The notes under the pieces are model-generated. The model did not search any database, was not told where the DNA came from, and worked only from the letters and a program-made list of their open reading frames with translations. This document shows, piece after piece, positions 31,821-40,294 of a stretch of DNA of 64,000 nucleotides. The DNA lies in contig CAWEQI010000003.1 in the NCBI GenBank assembly GCA_963811255.1, forward strand, positions 62,001-126,000. Direction: 5' to 3'. Position numbers and translations under genes: made by a program. Every line of letters starts with the position of its first letter. Position 1 is the stretch's first letter. The stretch comes from Croceibacterium_B sp963811255. GTDB taxonomy: Bacteria > Pseudomonadota > Alphaproteobacteria > Sphingomonadales > Sphingomonadaceae.

Positions 31821-32237
31821 ATGAAGAAATTAGCAATGATCACCCTCGCGGCCACCGTCGCACTCGGCGGTTGCGCCGGCTACGGGTACGACAACGGATA
31901 CTACAACGGCTATGACAACTACGGTTATCAGGAGCCCTACTACGGCACAACCGGCAGCGGGTATTACACTCCCGCCCCCGGCTATCGCGTGCTCGGTTAC
32001 AACGACCGCATCTACCGTGGTCCCAACGGCGAGTATTACTGCAGGCGCGCCGACGGCTCGGCGGGCACGATCGTCGGCGGCCTGGCCGGCGCCGTGGCCG
32101 GCGGAATCCTCGGCAACCTGATCGCGCCGGGCGGCTCCAAGGACGTCGGCACGGTGCTCGGGGCGATCGGCGGAGGCGCCGCCGGTGCCGCTGTGGGCAA
32201 CAGCGCGGACAGGCGCAATCAGCTCTACTGCCGCTGA
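31821..32237 (+). CDS. Glycine-zipper lipoprotein with Tyr-rich N-terminus
   Basis: 138 aa. Lipoprotein signal MKKLAMITLAATVALGGC (lipobox LGGC), a Tyr/Gly/Asn-rich stretch (YGYDNGYYNGYDNYGYQEPYYG), then a glycine-zipper 2TM segment (GTIVGGLAGAVAGGILGNLI and GTVLGAIGGGAAGAAVG). This is the SlyB/RcnB-neighbour type of outer-membrane lipoprotein. The start follows CAGGAATTACGTC. It is divergent from, and compositionally related to, the 31045-31482 gene. Confidence 0.78.
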   Translation: MKKLAMITLAATVALGGCAGYGYDNGYYNGYDNYGYQEPYYGTTGSGYYTPAPGYRVLGYNDRIYRGPNGEYYCRRADGSAGTIVGGLAGAVAGGILGNLIAPGGSKDVGTVLGAIGGGAAGAAVGNSADRRNQLYCR

Positions 32238-32251
32238 GTAGCGCCGGCCGG

Positions 32252-33616
32252 TTAGACGAGCACGCCGAACAGGTCGTGCTCGTCGGCCTCTTCGATCAGC
32301 GCCCGCGCGAAGTCGCCGGGCCGGAGATCGGCGGGCACGTCGCGTAGCAGCACCTGCCCGTCGATCTCCGGCGCGTCGGCTTGGCTACGGGCGGTGGCGC
32401 CGATGTCGCCGTCCTCGTCTGGCTCGCCGATCTCGTCGACGATCACCGGCAGCGTGCGGCCGATCTTGGCGGCAAGCCTGCCGGCGCTGATCTTCCCCTG
32501 CAGCTCCATTAGCCGGGCGTAGCGCTCTTCCTTGACGGGTTCGGCCACAGAGCCGGGCAGCTCGTTCGCCGGGGCGCCTTCGACAGCCTCGAAGCGAAAC
32601 GCGCCGACTCGGTCGAGCTGGGCTTCTTCCAGCCAATCGAGGAGATAGCGGAAGTCATCCTCGGTCTCGCCGGGGAAGCCCACGACGAAGCTCGAGCGGA
32701 TGGCGAGCTCGGGCACCTGCTGGCGCCATGCGCGGATTCGTTCGAGCACTTTGGCCTCGTTCGCCGGACGCTTCATCGCCTTGAGGACCCGAGGACTGGC
32801 GTGCTGGAACGGGATATCGAGATAGGGCGTCAGCAGTCCTTCGGCCATCAACGGGATCACCGCGTCGACGTGGGGGTAGGGATAAACGTAGTGCAGCCGC
32901 ACCCACGGCACCTCGTCCTCCGGCGTGCGCAACTGGCCCAGCTCGCGGGCGAGGTCGGTCATATGGGCGCGCACCGGGTGGCCGTGCCATTCGCGCGTTT
33001 CGTGACGGATATCGACGCCGTAGGCGCTGGTGTCTTGGCTGATCACCAGCAGCTCTTTCGTTCCGGCGGCGACCAGCTTCTCGGCCTCGCGCAGCACCGC
33101 GTCGATCCGCCGGCTCTGCAGCTTCCCGCGCAAGTGGGGGATGATGCAGAAGGCGCAGCTGTGATTACAGCCCTCCGAGATCTTGAGATAGCTGTAATGC
33201 CGCGGGGTCAGCTTTACGTCCGGCTGGGGAATGAGATCGACGAACGGCCCCTGCGTCGGCGGCGCCGCGTCGTGCACCGCCTCGACCACCGATTCGTACT
33301 GGTGCGCTCCGGTGACCGCCAGCACTTCGGGGAAACGCGCGCGGATTGTCGCGGCTTCCTCGCCCATGCAGCCGGTGACGATCACCCGCCCGTTTTCGGC
33401 GATGGCCTCGCCGATCGCCTCGAGGCTCTCTTCCTTGGCGGAATCGAGGAAGCCGCAAGTGTTGACGACCACCACGTCGGCGCCTTCGTAGTTGGCGCTC
33501 ATCGCATAGCCGTCGGCGCGCAGGCGGGTGAGGATGCGCTCGGAATCGACCAGCGCCTTGGGGCAGCCGAGGCTGACCATGCCCACCTTGCGGGCTTCGG
33601 GAATGCGGGTTGCCAT
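32252..33616 (-). CDS. rimO: Ribosomal protein S12 methylthiotransferase RimO
   Basis: 454 aa radical SAM enzyme that methylthiolates the conserved Asp of ribosomal protein S12. N-terminal UPF0004 domain cysteines: SLGCPKALVDSE, NTCGFLDSAKEESL and VTGCMGEEA. Radical SAM motif: KISEGCNHSCAFCIIPHLRG (CxxxCxxC). Partner segments QHASPRVLKAMKRP and SSFVVGFPGETEDDF, and a C-terminal TRAM domain. The DxxSxxG-type QDTSAYG motif is also present. It distinguishes RimO from MiaB together with the S12-type N-terminus. Confidence 0.94.
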   Translation of the reverse strand: MATRIPEARKVGMVSLGCPKALVDSERILTRLRADGYAMSANYEGADVVVVNTCGFLDSAKEESLEAIGEAIAENGRVIVTGCMGEEAATIRARFPEVLAVTGAHQYESVVEAVHDAAPPTQGPFVDLIPQPDVKLTPRHYSYLKISEGCNHSCAFCIIPHLRGKLQSRRIDAVLREAEKLVAAGTKELLVISQDTSAYGVDIRHETREWHGHPVRAHMTDLARELGQLRTPEDEVPWVRLHYVYPYPHVDAVIPLMAEGLLTPYLDIPFQHASPRVLKAMKRPANEAKVLERIRAWRQQVPELAIRSSFVVGFPGETEDDFRYLLDWLEEAQLDRVGAFRFEAVEGAPANELPGSVAEPVKEERYARLMELQGKISAGRLAAKIGRTLPVIVDEIGEPDEDGDIGATARSQADAPEIDGQVLLRDVPADLRPGDFARALIEEADEHDLFGVLV

Positions 33617-33690
33617 GATCGGCGCGCCCCTACACCCGGCCGGCCGATTGGGCTAGAGCGCTGCGGCGGGTTGCGCGGAGGAGACTGGCG

Positions 33691-34101
33691 ATGGGCGATA
33701 TCAATGTAACGGCCACGGTGCTTGGCGCGGTGGTGTTCTTCGCGCTCGGCGCGCTGTGGTACGGCCCGCTGTTCGGCAAGACCTGGAAAGCCGGGATCGG
33801 CTGGCAGAAAGGCCAGTTGCCCTATCCGGCCTCGAAGCACCCGATGTGGCTGATCATGGGGCTTGCCTTCCTGCTCGAGCTGCTGGTGACCGTGATGCTC
33901 GCTCACCTGATCGCCCGCACCGCGCCCCCGCCGTTCGTGGTGATGATGATGGCGTTCGGCTTCGGGGCCGCGATCATGACTCCGGCCATCGGCATCAACT
34001 ACTTGTTCCAGCAGCGCCCCGGGAAGCTGTTCGCGATCGATGCCGGTTACATGATCGTCGGAATGACCGCGGTCGGCGCGGTGTTCGTCGTGCTCGGCTA
34101 A
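33691..34101 (+). CDS. DUF1761 family membrane protein
   Basis: 136 aa with four predicted membrane helices: VLGAVVFFALGALWYGPLFG, MWLIMGLAFLLELLVTVMLAHLI, PFVVMMMAFGFGAAIMTPAIG and AGYMIVGMTAVGAVFVVLG. LGALWYGPLFGKTW is the DUF1761 signature. Function unknown. The start follows GGAGGAGACTGGCG. Its 3' end overlaps the convergent surE stop by four bases. Confidence 0.82.
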   Translation: MGDINVTATVLGAVVFFALGALWYGPLFGKTWKAGIGWQKGQLPYPASKHPMWLIMGLAFLLELLVTVMLAHLIARTAPPPFVVMMMAFGFGAAIMTPAIGINYLFQQRPGKLFAIDAGYMIVGMTAVGAVFVVLG

Positions 34102-34853
34102 TCGCTGTAGCGCTCGGCCAATGTGCCGAGCGAGGCGTGGTGCGTGAGATCGAGCTGAAGCGGCGTGATGGACACATAGCCGTCGCCGATCGCTTCGAGG
34201 TCCGTGCCGTGGTCGAGCGTGTGTTCGACGTCCTCGAGTCCGAACCAGAAATACGGTCTCCCGCGCGGGTCGACTCCTTCGACCAGCGACCCGCGCGAAT
34301 AATCGTGAAACCCTTGCCGCACGACGCGGATGCCCTTCACGTCCTGCGAGGCGAGGGCCGGGAAGTTCACGTTGATCACCGTCCGCCGGGCGAAGGGCGT
34401 GTCGATCAGCGGCGCGAGCGTCTTGGCTGCCCAGCCTTCGGAGGCGGAGAAGCCGTGGCCGGCATCGCGCATGGCCTGGCTCATTGCCACAGCGGGAATG
34501 CCCGCCAGCGCCGCTTCCATCGCCGCCGAGATGGTGCCGGAATAAGTGACGTCGTCGGCGAGGTTCTCGCCCTGGTTCACGCCGGAGATGACCAGGTCCG
34601 GCTTGCGGTCGGGAAACAGCTTGCGCAGCGCCAGGTTAACCGCGTCCGTCGGCGTTCCCGCGACCGCGAAGCGGCGCTCGGCGAACTGCTGCAGCCGCAC
34701 GGGCTGGTTGAGTGTCAACGAGTGGCCGGCGCCCGAATTCTCCAGCGCCGGCGCGCAGACCCACACGTCGTCCGACAGCCGCGCGGCGATCGCTTCGAGC
34801 AATTCCAGCCCGGGGGCGTGGACGCCGTCGTCGTTGGTCAGCAGGATGCGCAT
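34098..34853 (-). CDS. surE: 5'/3'-nucleotidase SurE
   Basis: 251 aa. Survival protein E family phosphatase acting on nucleoside monophosphates. Motifs: MRILLTNDDGVHAPGLE (metal-binding DD), APALENSGAGHSLTL, VAGTPTDAVNLAL, DLVISGVNQGENLADDVTYSGT and YVSITPLQLDLT. The ATG at 34853 shares its A with the serS stop (TGATG), so the pair is translationally coupled. A surE-serS pairing is common in alphaproteobacteria, often with pcm downstream; pcm is not seen here. Confidence 0.94.
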   Translation of the reverse strand: MRILLTNDDGVHAPGLELLEAIAARLSDDVWVCAPALENSGAGHSLTLNQPVRLQQFAERRFAVAGTPTDAVNLALRKLFPDRKPDLVISGVNQGENLADDVTYSGTISAAMEAALAGIPAVAMSQAMRDAGHGFSASEGWAAKTLAPLIDTPFARRTVINVNFPALASQDVKGIRVVRQGFHDYSRGSLVEGVDPRGRPYFWFGLEDVEHTLDHGTDLEAIGDGYVSITPLQLDLTHHASLGTLAERYSD

Positions 34854-36133
34854 CAGCGCGCCGGAACGAGCGTGTCGATTCCGCCCATGTACGGCAGCAG
34901 TGCGGCGGGCACCGCTACCGAGCCGTCCGCCTGCTGCCCGTTCTCCAGCACCGCCACCAGCGTGCGGCCGACCGCCAGTCCCGAGCCGTTGAGGGTGTGG
35001 ACGAACGCGGTGCCTTTCTGGCCCTCCGGTCGGTAGCGGGCGTTCATTCGCCGCGCCTGGTAATCGCCGCACCAGCTGATCGAGCTGATCTCACGATAGG
35101 CGGCTTGGCCGGGCAGCCACACTTCGAGGTCGTAGGTCTTCTTCGCCGTCGCGCCCATGTCGCCGGTGCACAGCAGCATCTTGCGATAGTGCAGGTCGAG
35201 TGCTTGCAGCACGCTCTCCGCGCTGGCGACCATGTGCGCGTGCTCGGCCTCGTGGTCTTCGGGACGGCAGATCGCCACCAGCTCGACTTTATAGAACTGG
35301 TGCTGGCGGATGTAGCCGCGGGTGTCCTTCCCCGCCGCGCCGGCTTCGGAGCGGAAGCAGGGGGTGAGGGCGGTGAGGCGCATGGGTTGCGAGAGGTCGT
35401 CGACAATCTGCTCGCGCACCGAGTTGGTCAGACTGACTTCGGCCGTGGGGATCAGCCACCGACCGTCGGTGGTCTGGAACAGGTCTTCGGCGAACTTGGG
35501 CAACTGGCCGGTGCCAAAGGCAGCTTCGTCGCGCACCAGCAGCGGTGGGATGCATTCGACGTAGCCGTTCGGTCCCGTCTGCAAGTCGAGCATGAATTGG
35601 CCGAGTGCGCGCTCCAGCCGAGCCATCTGGCCGCGCAGAAAGGCAAAGCGGGCGCCGGACATCGCCACGGCGGTGTCGAACTCAAGCCCGAGGGGCGGAC
35701 CGAGATCGGCATGTTCTTTAGGCTCGAAGTCAAAGTTGCGCTGCTCGCCCCAGTGGGCGATTTCCTGGTTGCCGTTCTCGTCGGCGCCGACGGGCACGCT
35801 GGGGTCGGGGATGTTGGGCAATGCCGCCAACAGCCGATCCAGCTCGTCGCCGAGCGTCCGCTCCTCATCTTCCAGCGCGGGCAGGGGGGTCTTCAACTCG
35901 GCGACTTCGGCCTTGAGCGCGTCGGCGGTGGCGCTGTCACCCTTGGCCATGGCTTGCCCGATCGCCTTCGAGGCCTCGTTGCGTCGGCTCTGCGCTTCCT
36001 GCAACCGGGTGGTGAGCGCTCGGCGGCGCTCGTCGAGCTCGAGAATGCGGGTCGCGACCGGTTCGGCGCCGCGCGCCTCGAGGCCGGCGTCGAACGCCTC
36101 GGGGTTCTCGCGAATGTAACGCAGATCATGCAT
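34853..36133 (-). CDS. serS: Seryl-tRNA synthetase
   Basis: 426 aa class II aminoacyl-tRNA synthetase. The N-terminal coiled-coil arm (LDERRRALTTRLQEAQSRRNEASK, and VAELKTPLPALEDEERTL) contacts tRNA-Ser. Catalytic core: motif 2 FRSEAGAAGKDTRGYIRQHQF and motif 3 NGSGLAVGRTLVAVLENGQ; TAEVSLTN binds serine/adenylate. Full length and complete. Operon with surE. Confidence 0.96.
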   Translation of the reverse strand: MHDLRYIRENPEAFDAGLEARGAEPVATRILELDERRRALTTRLQEAQSRRNEASKAIGQAMAKGDSATADALKAEVAELKTPLPALEDEERTLGDELDRLLAALPNIPDPSVPVGADENGNQEIAHWGEQRNFDFEPKEHADLGPPLGLEFDTAVAMSGARFAFLRGQMARLERALGQFMLDLQTGPNGYVECIPPLLVRDEAAFGTGQLPKFAEDLFQTTDGRWLIPTAEVSLTNSVREQIVDDLSQPMRLTALTPCFRSEAGAAGKDTRGYIRQHQFYKVELVAICRPEDHEAEHAHMVASAESVLQALDLHYRKMLLCTGDMGATAKKTYDLEVWLPGQAAYREISSISWCGDYQARRMNARYRPEGQKGTAFVHTLNGSGLAVGRTLVAVLENGQQADGSVAVPAALLPYMGGIDTLVPAR

Positions 36134-36269
36134 CGGCGCGCGCTATCCTTCAGCACGCCCGCCTTGTCCAGTGCGCGTGCCAAAGGGGGAACCGGGGTTG
36201 CCCGTGCGCGTCTGGTCTGCAATGCCTGCTCGCCAGGCCGCCCCGAAAATCCGCCGCCAAGCGAAGGAC

Positions 36270-37547
36270 ATGCCCGAGACGACCCTTTCCCCGCCGCGAC
36301 GAACCCGCTTCATCGATTACCTGGATAGGGGCATCAGACTGGCGCGCAAAGCCGGCCTGGCTTCCTCGCCGAAGCTCGAGCGCGAGGCGCTGATGGCCAG
36401 CGCGGCCGAGTTCACCGGCCTCGACGACTTCGGCGACCTCTGGTTCGTCGGGCCGTTCGACAAGCTGCTCGAATCGCTCCGCGCAGAAGCGCGCCTCAAC
36501 GCCGCCGGCCAGTTTGCCGCCCGCAAGCAGTTCGAAAAAGTGCTGCACGACCGGCTGTGGGCGCAGCAGTGGTTCGCCCGCCATCCCGAAATCCTCGCCC
36601 GTCCGCTGCCGCATCCGGTGGTGATCGTCGGGCCGATGCGCTCCGGCACCACGCGGCTGCACCGCCTGCTCTCGGGCGACGCGCGCTTCACCCACATGCG
36701 CAGCTTCGAGACCATCAGCCCGGTTCCGCGCCCCGGCTTCGAGCGCGGCGGCTTCGATTCGCGGGTGGTCCTGGCGGCGCGACTCAAACGGATCGCCAAG
36801 TGGTCCAATCCGCACACGCTGACGATCCATCCCACGGGACCCTACGAGCCGGAAGAGGAGCTGGGGCTGTTCTGCAACAGCTTCTGGGGCCTCAAGCATA
36901 CCTCGCAGTGGTGGATCCCCTCGTACACCCGCTGGTGCGAACGGCGCGACGCAACGGGCGCTTACCAACAGACCGCGCGGCTGCTCAAGCTGATCGGCTG
37001 GGCGCAGCAGGCCTCCAGCCTGCGCCCGTGGGTGCTCAAGACCGCGCAACACATGCTCGACCTGCCCGCGCTGCTAAAGGTGTTCCCCGATGCGCGGCTG
37101 ATCTTCACCCACCGCGATCCGCTGTCGGTGGTCGGCAGCTCGGCTTCGCTCGCCTGGAACCAGACGATCATCCATTCCGACCATGCCGATCCGGCGGCGA
37201 TCGGCGAGGAGGCGCTGCGCAACACGCGGGTGCAGATCGAGCGCATGCGCGCCGTGCGGCGAAACATGCCCCGGAACCGCTTTGTCGACGTGCACTTCGA
37301 GGACATGGAGCACGACTGGCGCGGGACGATGCGGCGGGTGTACGAGTTCCTCGATTTCGCCATCGAACCGGCGTGGCCGGCGATGGAGGATTATCAGCGG
37401 CGCACCCACGTCCGCCACCGCCGCCCGCACCGCTACAGCCTCGAAACGTTCGGCCTGACGTCCGCGCGCGTGATCGAGGAGCTTGGCGAATACATGCAGA
37501 CCTACGACATCGCCCCCGACGTCCAACGCCAGGCGATCGCGCGCTGA
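36270..37547 (+). CDS. Sulfotransferase family protein
   Basis: 425 aa with the PAPS-dependent sulfotransferase fold (Sulfotransfer_3): VVIVGPMRSGTTRLHRLLSGD is the 5'-phosphosulfate-binding loop and RLIFTHRDPLSVVGSSASLAW the 3'-phosphate-binding segment. It has no signal peptide, so it acts in the cytosol; the acceptor is unknown. Start choice is uncertain: GTG 36171, ATG 36222 and ATG 36270 (MPETTLSPPRR) are in frame. The last leaves 136 bases for divergent promoters with serS. Confidence 0.8.
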   Translation: MPETTLSPPRRTRFIDYLDRGIRLARKAGLASSPKLEREALMASAAEFTGLDDFGDLWFVGPFDKLLESLRAEARLNAAGQFAARKQFEKVLHDRLWAQQWFARHPEILARPLPHPVVIVGPMRSGTTRLHRLLSGDARFTHMRSFETISPVPRPGFERGGFDSRVVLAARLKRIAKWSNPHTLTIHPTGPYEPEEELGLFCNSFWGLKHTSQWWIPSYTRWCERRDATGAYQQTARLLKLIGWAQQASSLRPWVLKTAQHMLDLPALLKVFPDARLIFTHRDPLSVVGSSASLAWNQTIIHSDHADPAAIGEEALRNTRVQIERMRAVRRNMPRNRFVDVHFEDMEHDWRGTMRRVYEFLDFAIEPAWPAMEDYQRRTHVRHRRPHRYSLETFGLTSARVIEELGEYMQTYDIAPDVQRQAIAR

Positions 37548-37554
37548 TCGGCCG

Positions 37555-37584
37555 TCAGGTCGAGCAGGTTCAGGTCGAGCAGGT
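37555..37584. repeat. 15-bp perfect tandem duplication over the end of the DUF2892 gene
   Basis: TCAGGTCGAGCAGGT occurs twice back to back (37555-37569, 37570-37584). On the minus strand each copy carries the C-terminal codons and the stop of the DUF2892 gene, so the duplication leaves the protein unchanged and repeats its end downstream. Confidence 0.9.
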
Positions 37585-37758
37585 GTTGAATCCGAGCAGT
37601 GAATAAAGCGGGCAAGTGCCGGCAATTCCGGTCACCAGCGGGATCAGGCCGAGCCAGCCCCACGCGGTCTTGGGCCCGACGAACACGAGCGCGATCAGCA
37701 CCAGCCCGACGACAATCCTCAGCGTACGATCGAGCGACCCTTCGTTGCGCTTGAACAT
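37570..37758 (-). CDS. DUF2892/YgaP-type small membrane protein
   Basis: 62 aa: MFKRNEGSLDRTLRIVVGLVLIALVFVGPKTAWGWLGLIPLVTGIAGTCPLYSLLGFNTC, with the two helices and the TCPLYxLLGxxTC end typical of DUF2892 proteins related to the membrane part of YgaP. The start at 37758 follows AGGAGGTATCGCC. A role with sulfur or redox transfer is suggested by the family, not shown. Confidence 0.85.
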   Translation of the reverse strand: MFKRNEGSLDRTLRIVVGLVLIALVFVGPKTAWGWLGLIPLVTGIAGTCPLYSLLGFNTCST

Positions 37759-38292
37759 GGCGATACCTCCTGCGGCGTTACTCCGGCGGCGACGGCCGCC
37801 GCAATCCGCCTCGGCCTGATTGGGGAAGCGCGGACGTGCTGTCGCTCGGGAATTTTGCGGAGTTGCCGCTTGGCGATCGTCCCGATCGTTGGGGTCGCCT
37901 CCTCCCGCGCCATCCGTTGGGACCGCGGACCCCCAAGGCGACGTAGGAATTCCGGACCTCAGCAAGATTGGCGAACGTGATCGGCTGAAGCCAAGGCCGG
38001 GAAAAGAGCCCATTGGCAACGACTACGGGCGGGAAGCTTCGTCGGCTTCCGGCCCTCCATGCGCGGCGCAGTGGCACAAGGCCACCGTGAAGATCGCTGC
38101 CTCCCATGGAGCCAAACCAGCCACGGTCGAGGAAGTCCGCAAGAGATTTGGCATCGGATGAAGCCGCCCTGCCCACGAATGGGCGCGCAGCTGACTGCGG
38201 CGTTGTTCCATTGGCGAACGAGCCCTTGGCAGGATCCCGAAACTACTGCTAAATGTCGGAGTTAATCAATAGCGCAAGCAGGGAGGAATCCA
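37759..38292. other. Gene-free stretch before the carbohydrate locus
   Basis: About 534 bases without a credible complete gene. The GC content drops in 37920-38290. A plus-strand frame ending at 38161 closes with KIAASHGAKPATVEEVRKRFGIG, which looks protein-like, but its upstream part does not, so it may be a gene remnant. Confidence 0.45.
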
Positions 38293-39495
38293 TTGAAACG
38301 CGCACTGACCTATGCCTTGGCCGCAACGATGCCGGCCGTTCCCGCGCTGGCGCAGCCCTCACAGCCACCGCAGCGGGCGCCGACCGCCGCGGCTCCGATC
38401 GCGAACGATTTCAAACCGTCATCGCTGAACCAGCCCGGCCAGCAATTCCCGCAGGTGAATTCGCAGGGCTACGCCCGCTTCCGGATCGTCGCGCCGCAGG
38501 CGCAGAACGTGCACGTGACCCTCGGCCTCGGCGGACGCGGCGGCACTACACTGACCAAAGGGCCGGACGGTGCCTGGACTGGAGCCACCGAAGGCCCGCT
38601 CGACGAAGGCTTCCACTATTATCACCTGACCGTCGACGGCGGCACTTTCAACGATCCGGGAACGCTGAACTTCTACGGATCGACACGCTGGGAAAGCGGG
38701 ATCGAAATACCGGCCCATGATCAGGACTTCTATGCGCTGAAGGACGTGCCGCACGGCCGAGTCGATCAGATCCTGTTCCACAGCCCAAGCACCGGCACCG
38801 AGCGGCGCGCCTTCGTCTACACCCCGCCGGGTTATGAGAAGAACAAGGCGGCCCGCTATCCGGTCCTGTACCTGCAGCATGGCTGGGGCGAGAACGAAAC
38901 CGCCTGGTTTAACCAGGGCCGCGCCAACCTGATTATGGACAACCTGATCGCCGCCGGAAAGGCGCGGCCGTTCATCATCGTCACTACCTATGGAATGACC
39001 AACGGCATCAAGCCGGGCCAGCCCGGTGGGCTTGCGAGCTTCGACGTCAAGCCGTTCCAGACGGTGCTGATCGACGAGCTGATCCCCTATGTCGACAGCC
39101 ATTTCCGGACGATCGCCAATGCCGACCACCGGGCGATGGCGGGCCTTTCGATGGGCGGCTTCGAAACAAAGCTGATCGCGCCCGCCCACCTCGACACGTT
39201 CCACTATATCGGCCTGTTGAGCGGCGGAACCTTCTCGATGCAAGATGTCGCCAAATATCCGGCGCTGAAGCGAAAGGCGAAGCTGATCTTCACCAGCTTC
39301 GGAAGCCGCGAGCTTCATAACGGCAAAACGCGCGGCTTCCCCGGTGCTGGGCCGACCGACCCGGCCCAGAATGCCGCCGACCTGAAGCGCGCCGGAATCA
39401 ACAGCGTCTTCTACGTCTCGCCCAACACGGCGCACGAATTCCTGAGCTGGCGGCGCAGCTTGCATGAAATGGCGCCGTTGCTGTTCAGGCACTGA
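38293..39495 (+). CDS. Secreted CE1-type esterase with N-terminal immunoglobulin-like domain
   Basis: 400 aa. Signal peptide (ending ALAQ), a beta-sandwich E-set/CBM48-like domain (SQGYARFRIVAPQAQNVHVTLGLGG, about 60-150), then a feruloyl/acetyl-xylan esterase-type alpha/beta hydrolase. Motifs: AFVYTPPGYEKNKAARYPVLYLQHGWGENETAW, HRAMAGLSMGGFET (nucleophile Ser) and NTAHEFLSWRRSL (catalytic His). It is expected to remove ester groups from plant polysaccharide. The start is a TTG at 38293 behind AGGGAGGAA. First gene of the sugar-degradation locus. Confidence 0.85.
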   Translation: MKRALTYALAATMPAVPALAQPSQPPQRAPTAAAPIANDFKPSSLNQPGQQFPQVNSQGYARFRIVAPQAQNVHVTLGLGGRGGTTLTKGPDGAWTGATEGPLDEGFHYYHLTVDGGTFNDPGTLNFYGSTRWESGIEIPAHDQDFYALKDVPHGRVDQILFHSPSTGTERRAFVYTPPGYEKNKAARYPVLYLQHGWGENETAWFNQGRANLIMDNLIAAGKARPFIIVTTYGMTNGIKPGQPGGLASFDVKPFQTVLIDELIPYVDSHFRTIANADHRAMAGLSMGGFETKLIAPAHLDTFHYIGLLSGGTFSMQDVAKYPALKRKAKLIFTSFGSRELHNGKTRGFPGAGPTDPAQNAADLKRAGINSVFYVSPNTAHEFLSWRRSLHEMAPLLFRH

Positions 39496-39575
39496 CAGGC
39501 CCGGAAGCCGAACCGGCGTGAATTCAACCCGATGCGATTGAACTTCGCACGGTAACGGGAATGGAGTTTGCGAAA

Positions 39576-40268
39576 ATGATCGCGAAAGGATTGACCTTGA
39601 CCGCGCTAAGCGCTTGCCTGGCCATTCCGACCATCTGCGCCGCGGCGCCCCCGCCGGTTGCGGGATTGGCGCCCTATTTCACACCGATTAGCGCGGGGCC
39701 CAAGGGACCGGACAAGGATGGTTTCCTCCGGCGATGGTTGCTGCTTGAGCCGATCGGCAAGCCGAACCGTACCAACACCGGTTTCACCGGCACTCACGTC
39801 CGCAAGGCTCTGACTACACATTATTTCCCAGGGCAGTTCGGGCCCGTGCCGAAGGACGGCCAAGTCGTGAATGCCGCGGGCACGCCGCTGCAATGGCACG
39901 CGCTCGATTCCAGTCTGTTCGACGTCAAGCTGTTCAACTTCGCGCAGGCGCTCGGCAAGCCCACCTACGGAGTCATATTCTGGGCGGTCACCGTGGTGAA
40001 CAGTCCGCGGGAAATGCCGAACGTCCGGCTCGCCGTGGGATCGAACTCGGCGTCGATGTGGTGGGTCAACGGCAAGCAGGAGGCCGGCCTGTTCGGCGAT
40101 CGCCGCATGGTGATGGACGACGTCGTCTCGCAGCCGCTGACGCTTCACAAGGGCAGGAACGTGATCCGCGGCGCGGTGATCAACGGACCGGGGCTGAGCG
40201 ATTTCTGCGTTCGCTTTCTGGGCCCGGATCTCCAGCCGGTTCGCGATATCTCTATGACGGTGCGCTGA
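39576..40268 (+). CDS. Exported protein of unknown function in the sugar locus
   Basis: 230 aa. Signal peptide ending CAAAP. The mature part looks beta-rich, with RRWLLLEPIGKPNRTNTGFTG near the start and VRLAVGSNSASMWWVNGKQEAGLFGDRRM. This resembles galactose-binding or carbohydrate-binding beta-sandwich modules, without a catalytic motif. Some genome annotations call such proteins acetylxylan esterase, which the sequence does not support by itself. The start at 39576 follows GGAGTTTGCG; 39561 is an alternative. It lies between a CE1 esterase and a GH43 gene. Confidence 0.65.
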   Translation: MIAKGLTLTALSACLAIPTICAAAPPPVAGLAPYFTPISAGPKGPDKDGFLRRWLLLEPIGKPNRTNTGFTGTHVRKALTTHYFPGQFGPVPKDGQVVNAAGTPLQWHALDSSLFDVKLFNFAQALGKPTYGVIFWAVTVVNSPREMPNVRLAVGSNSASMWWVNGKQEAGLFGDRRMVMDDVVSQPLTLHKGRNVIRGAVINGPGLSDFCVRFLGPDLQPVRDISMTVR

Positions 40269-40294
40269 TCATGCGCCATTCCCCGGGAGGATAT

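Noticed and set aside
37820..38161. Open frame of 113 codons
   Set aside because: Only the last 25 or so residues look protein-like, and no ribosome binding site or known domain was found; recorded as a possible remnant.
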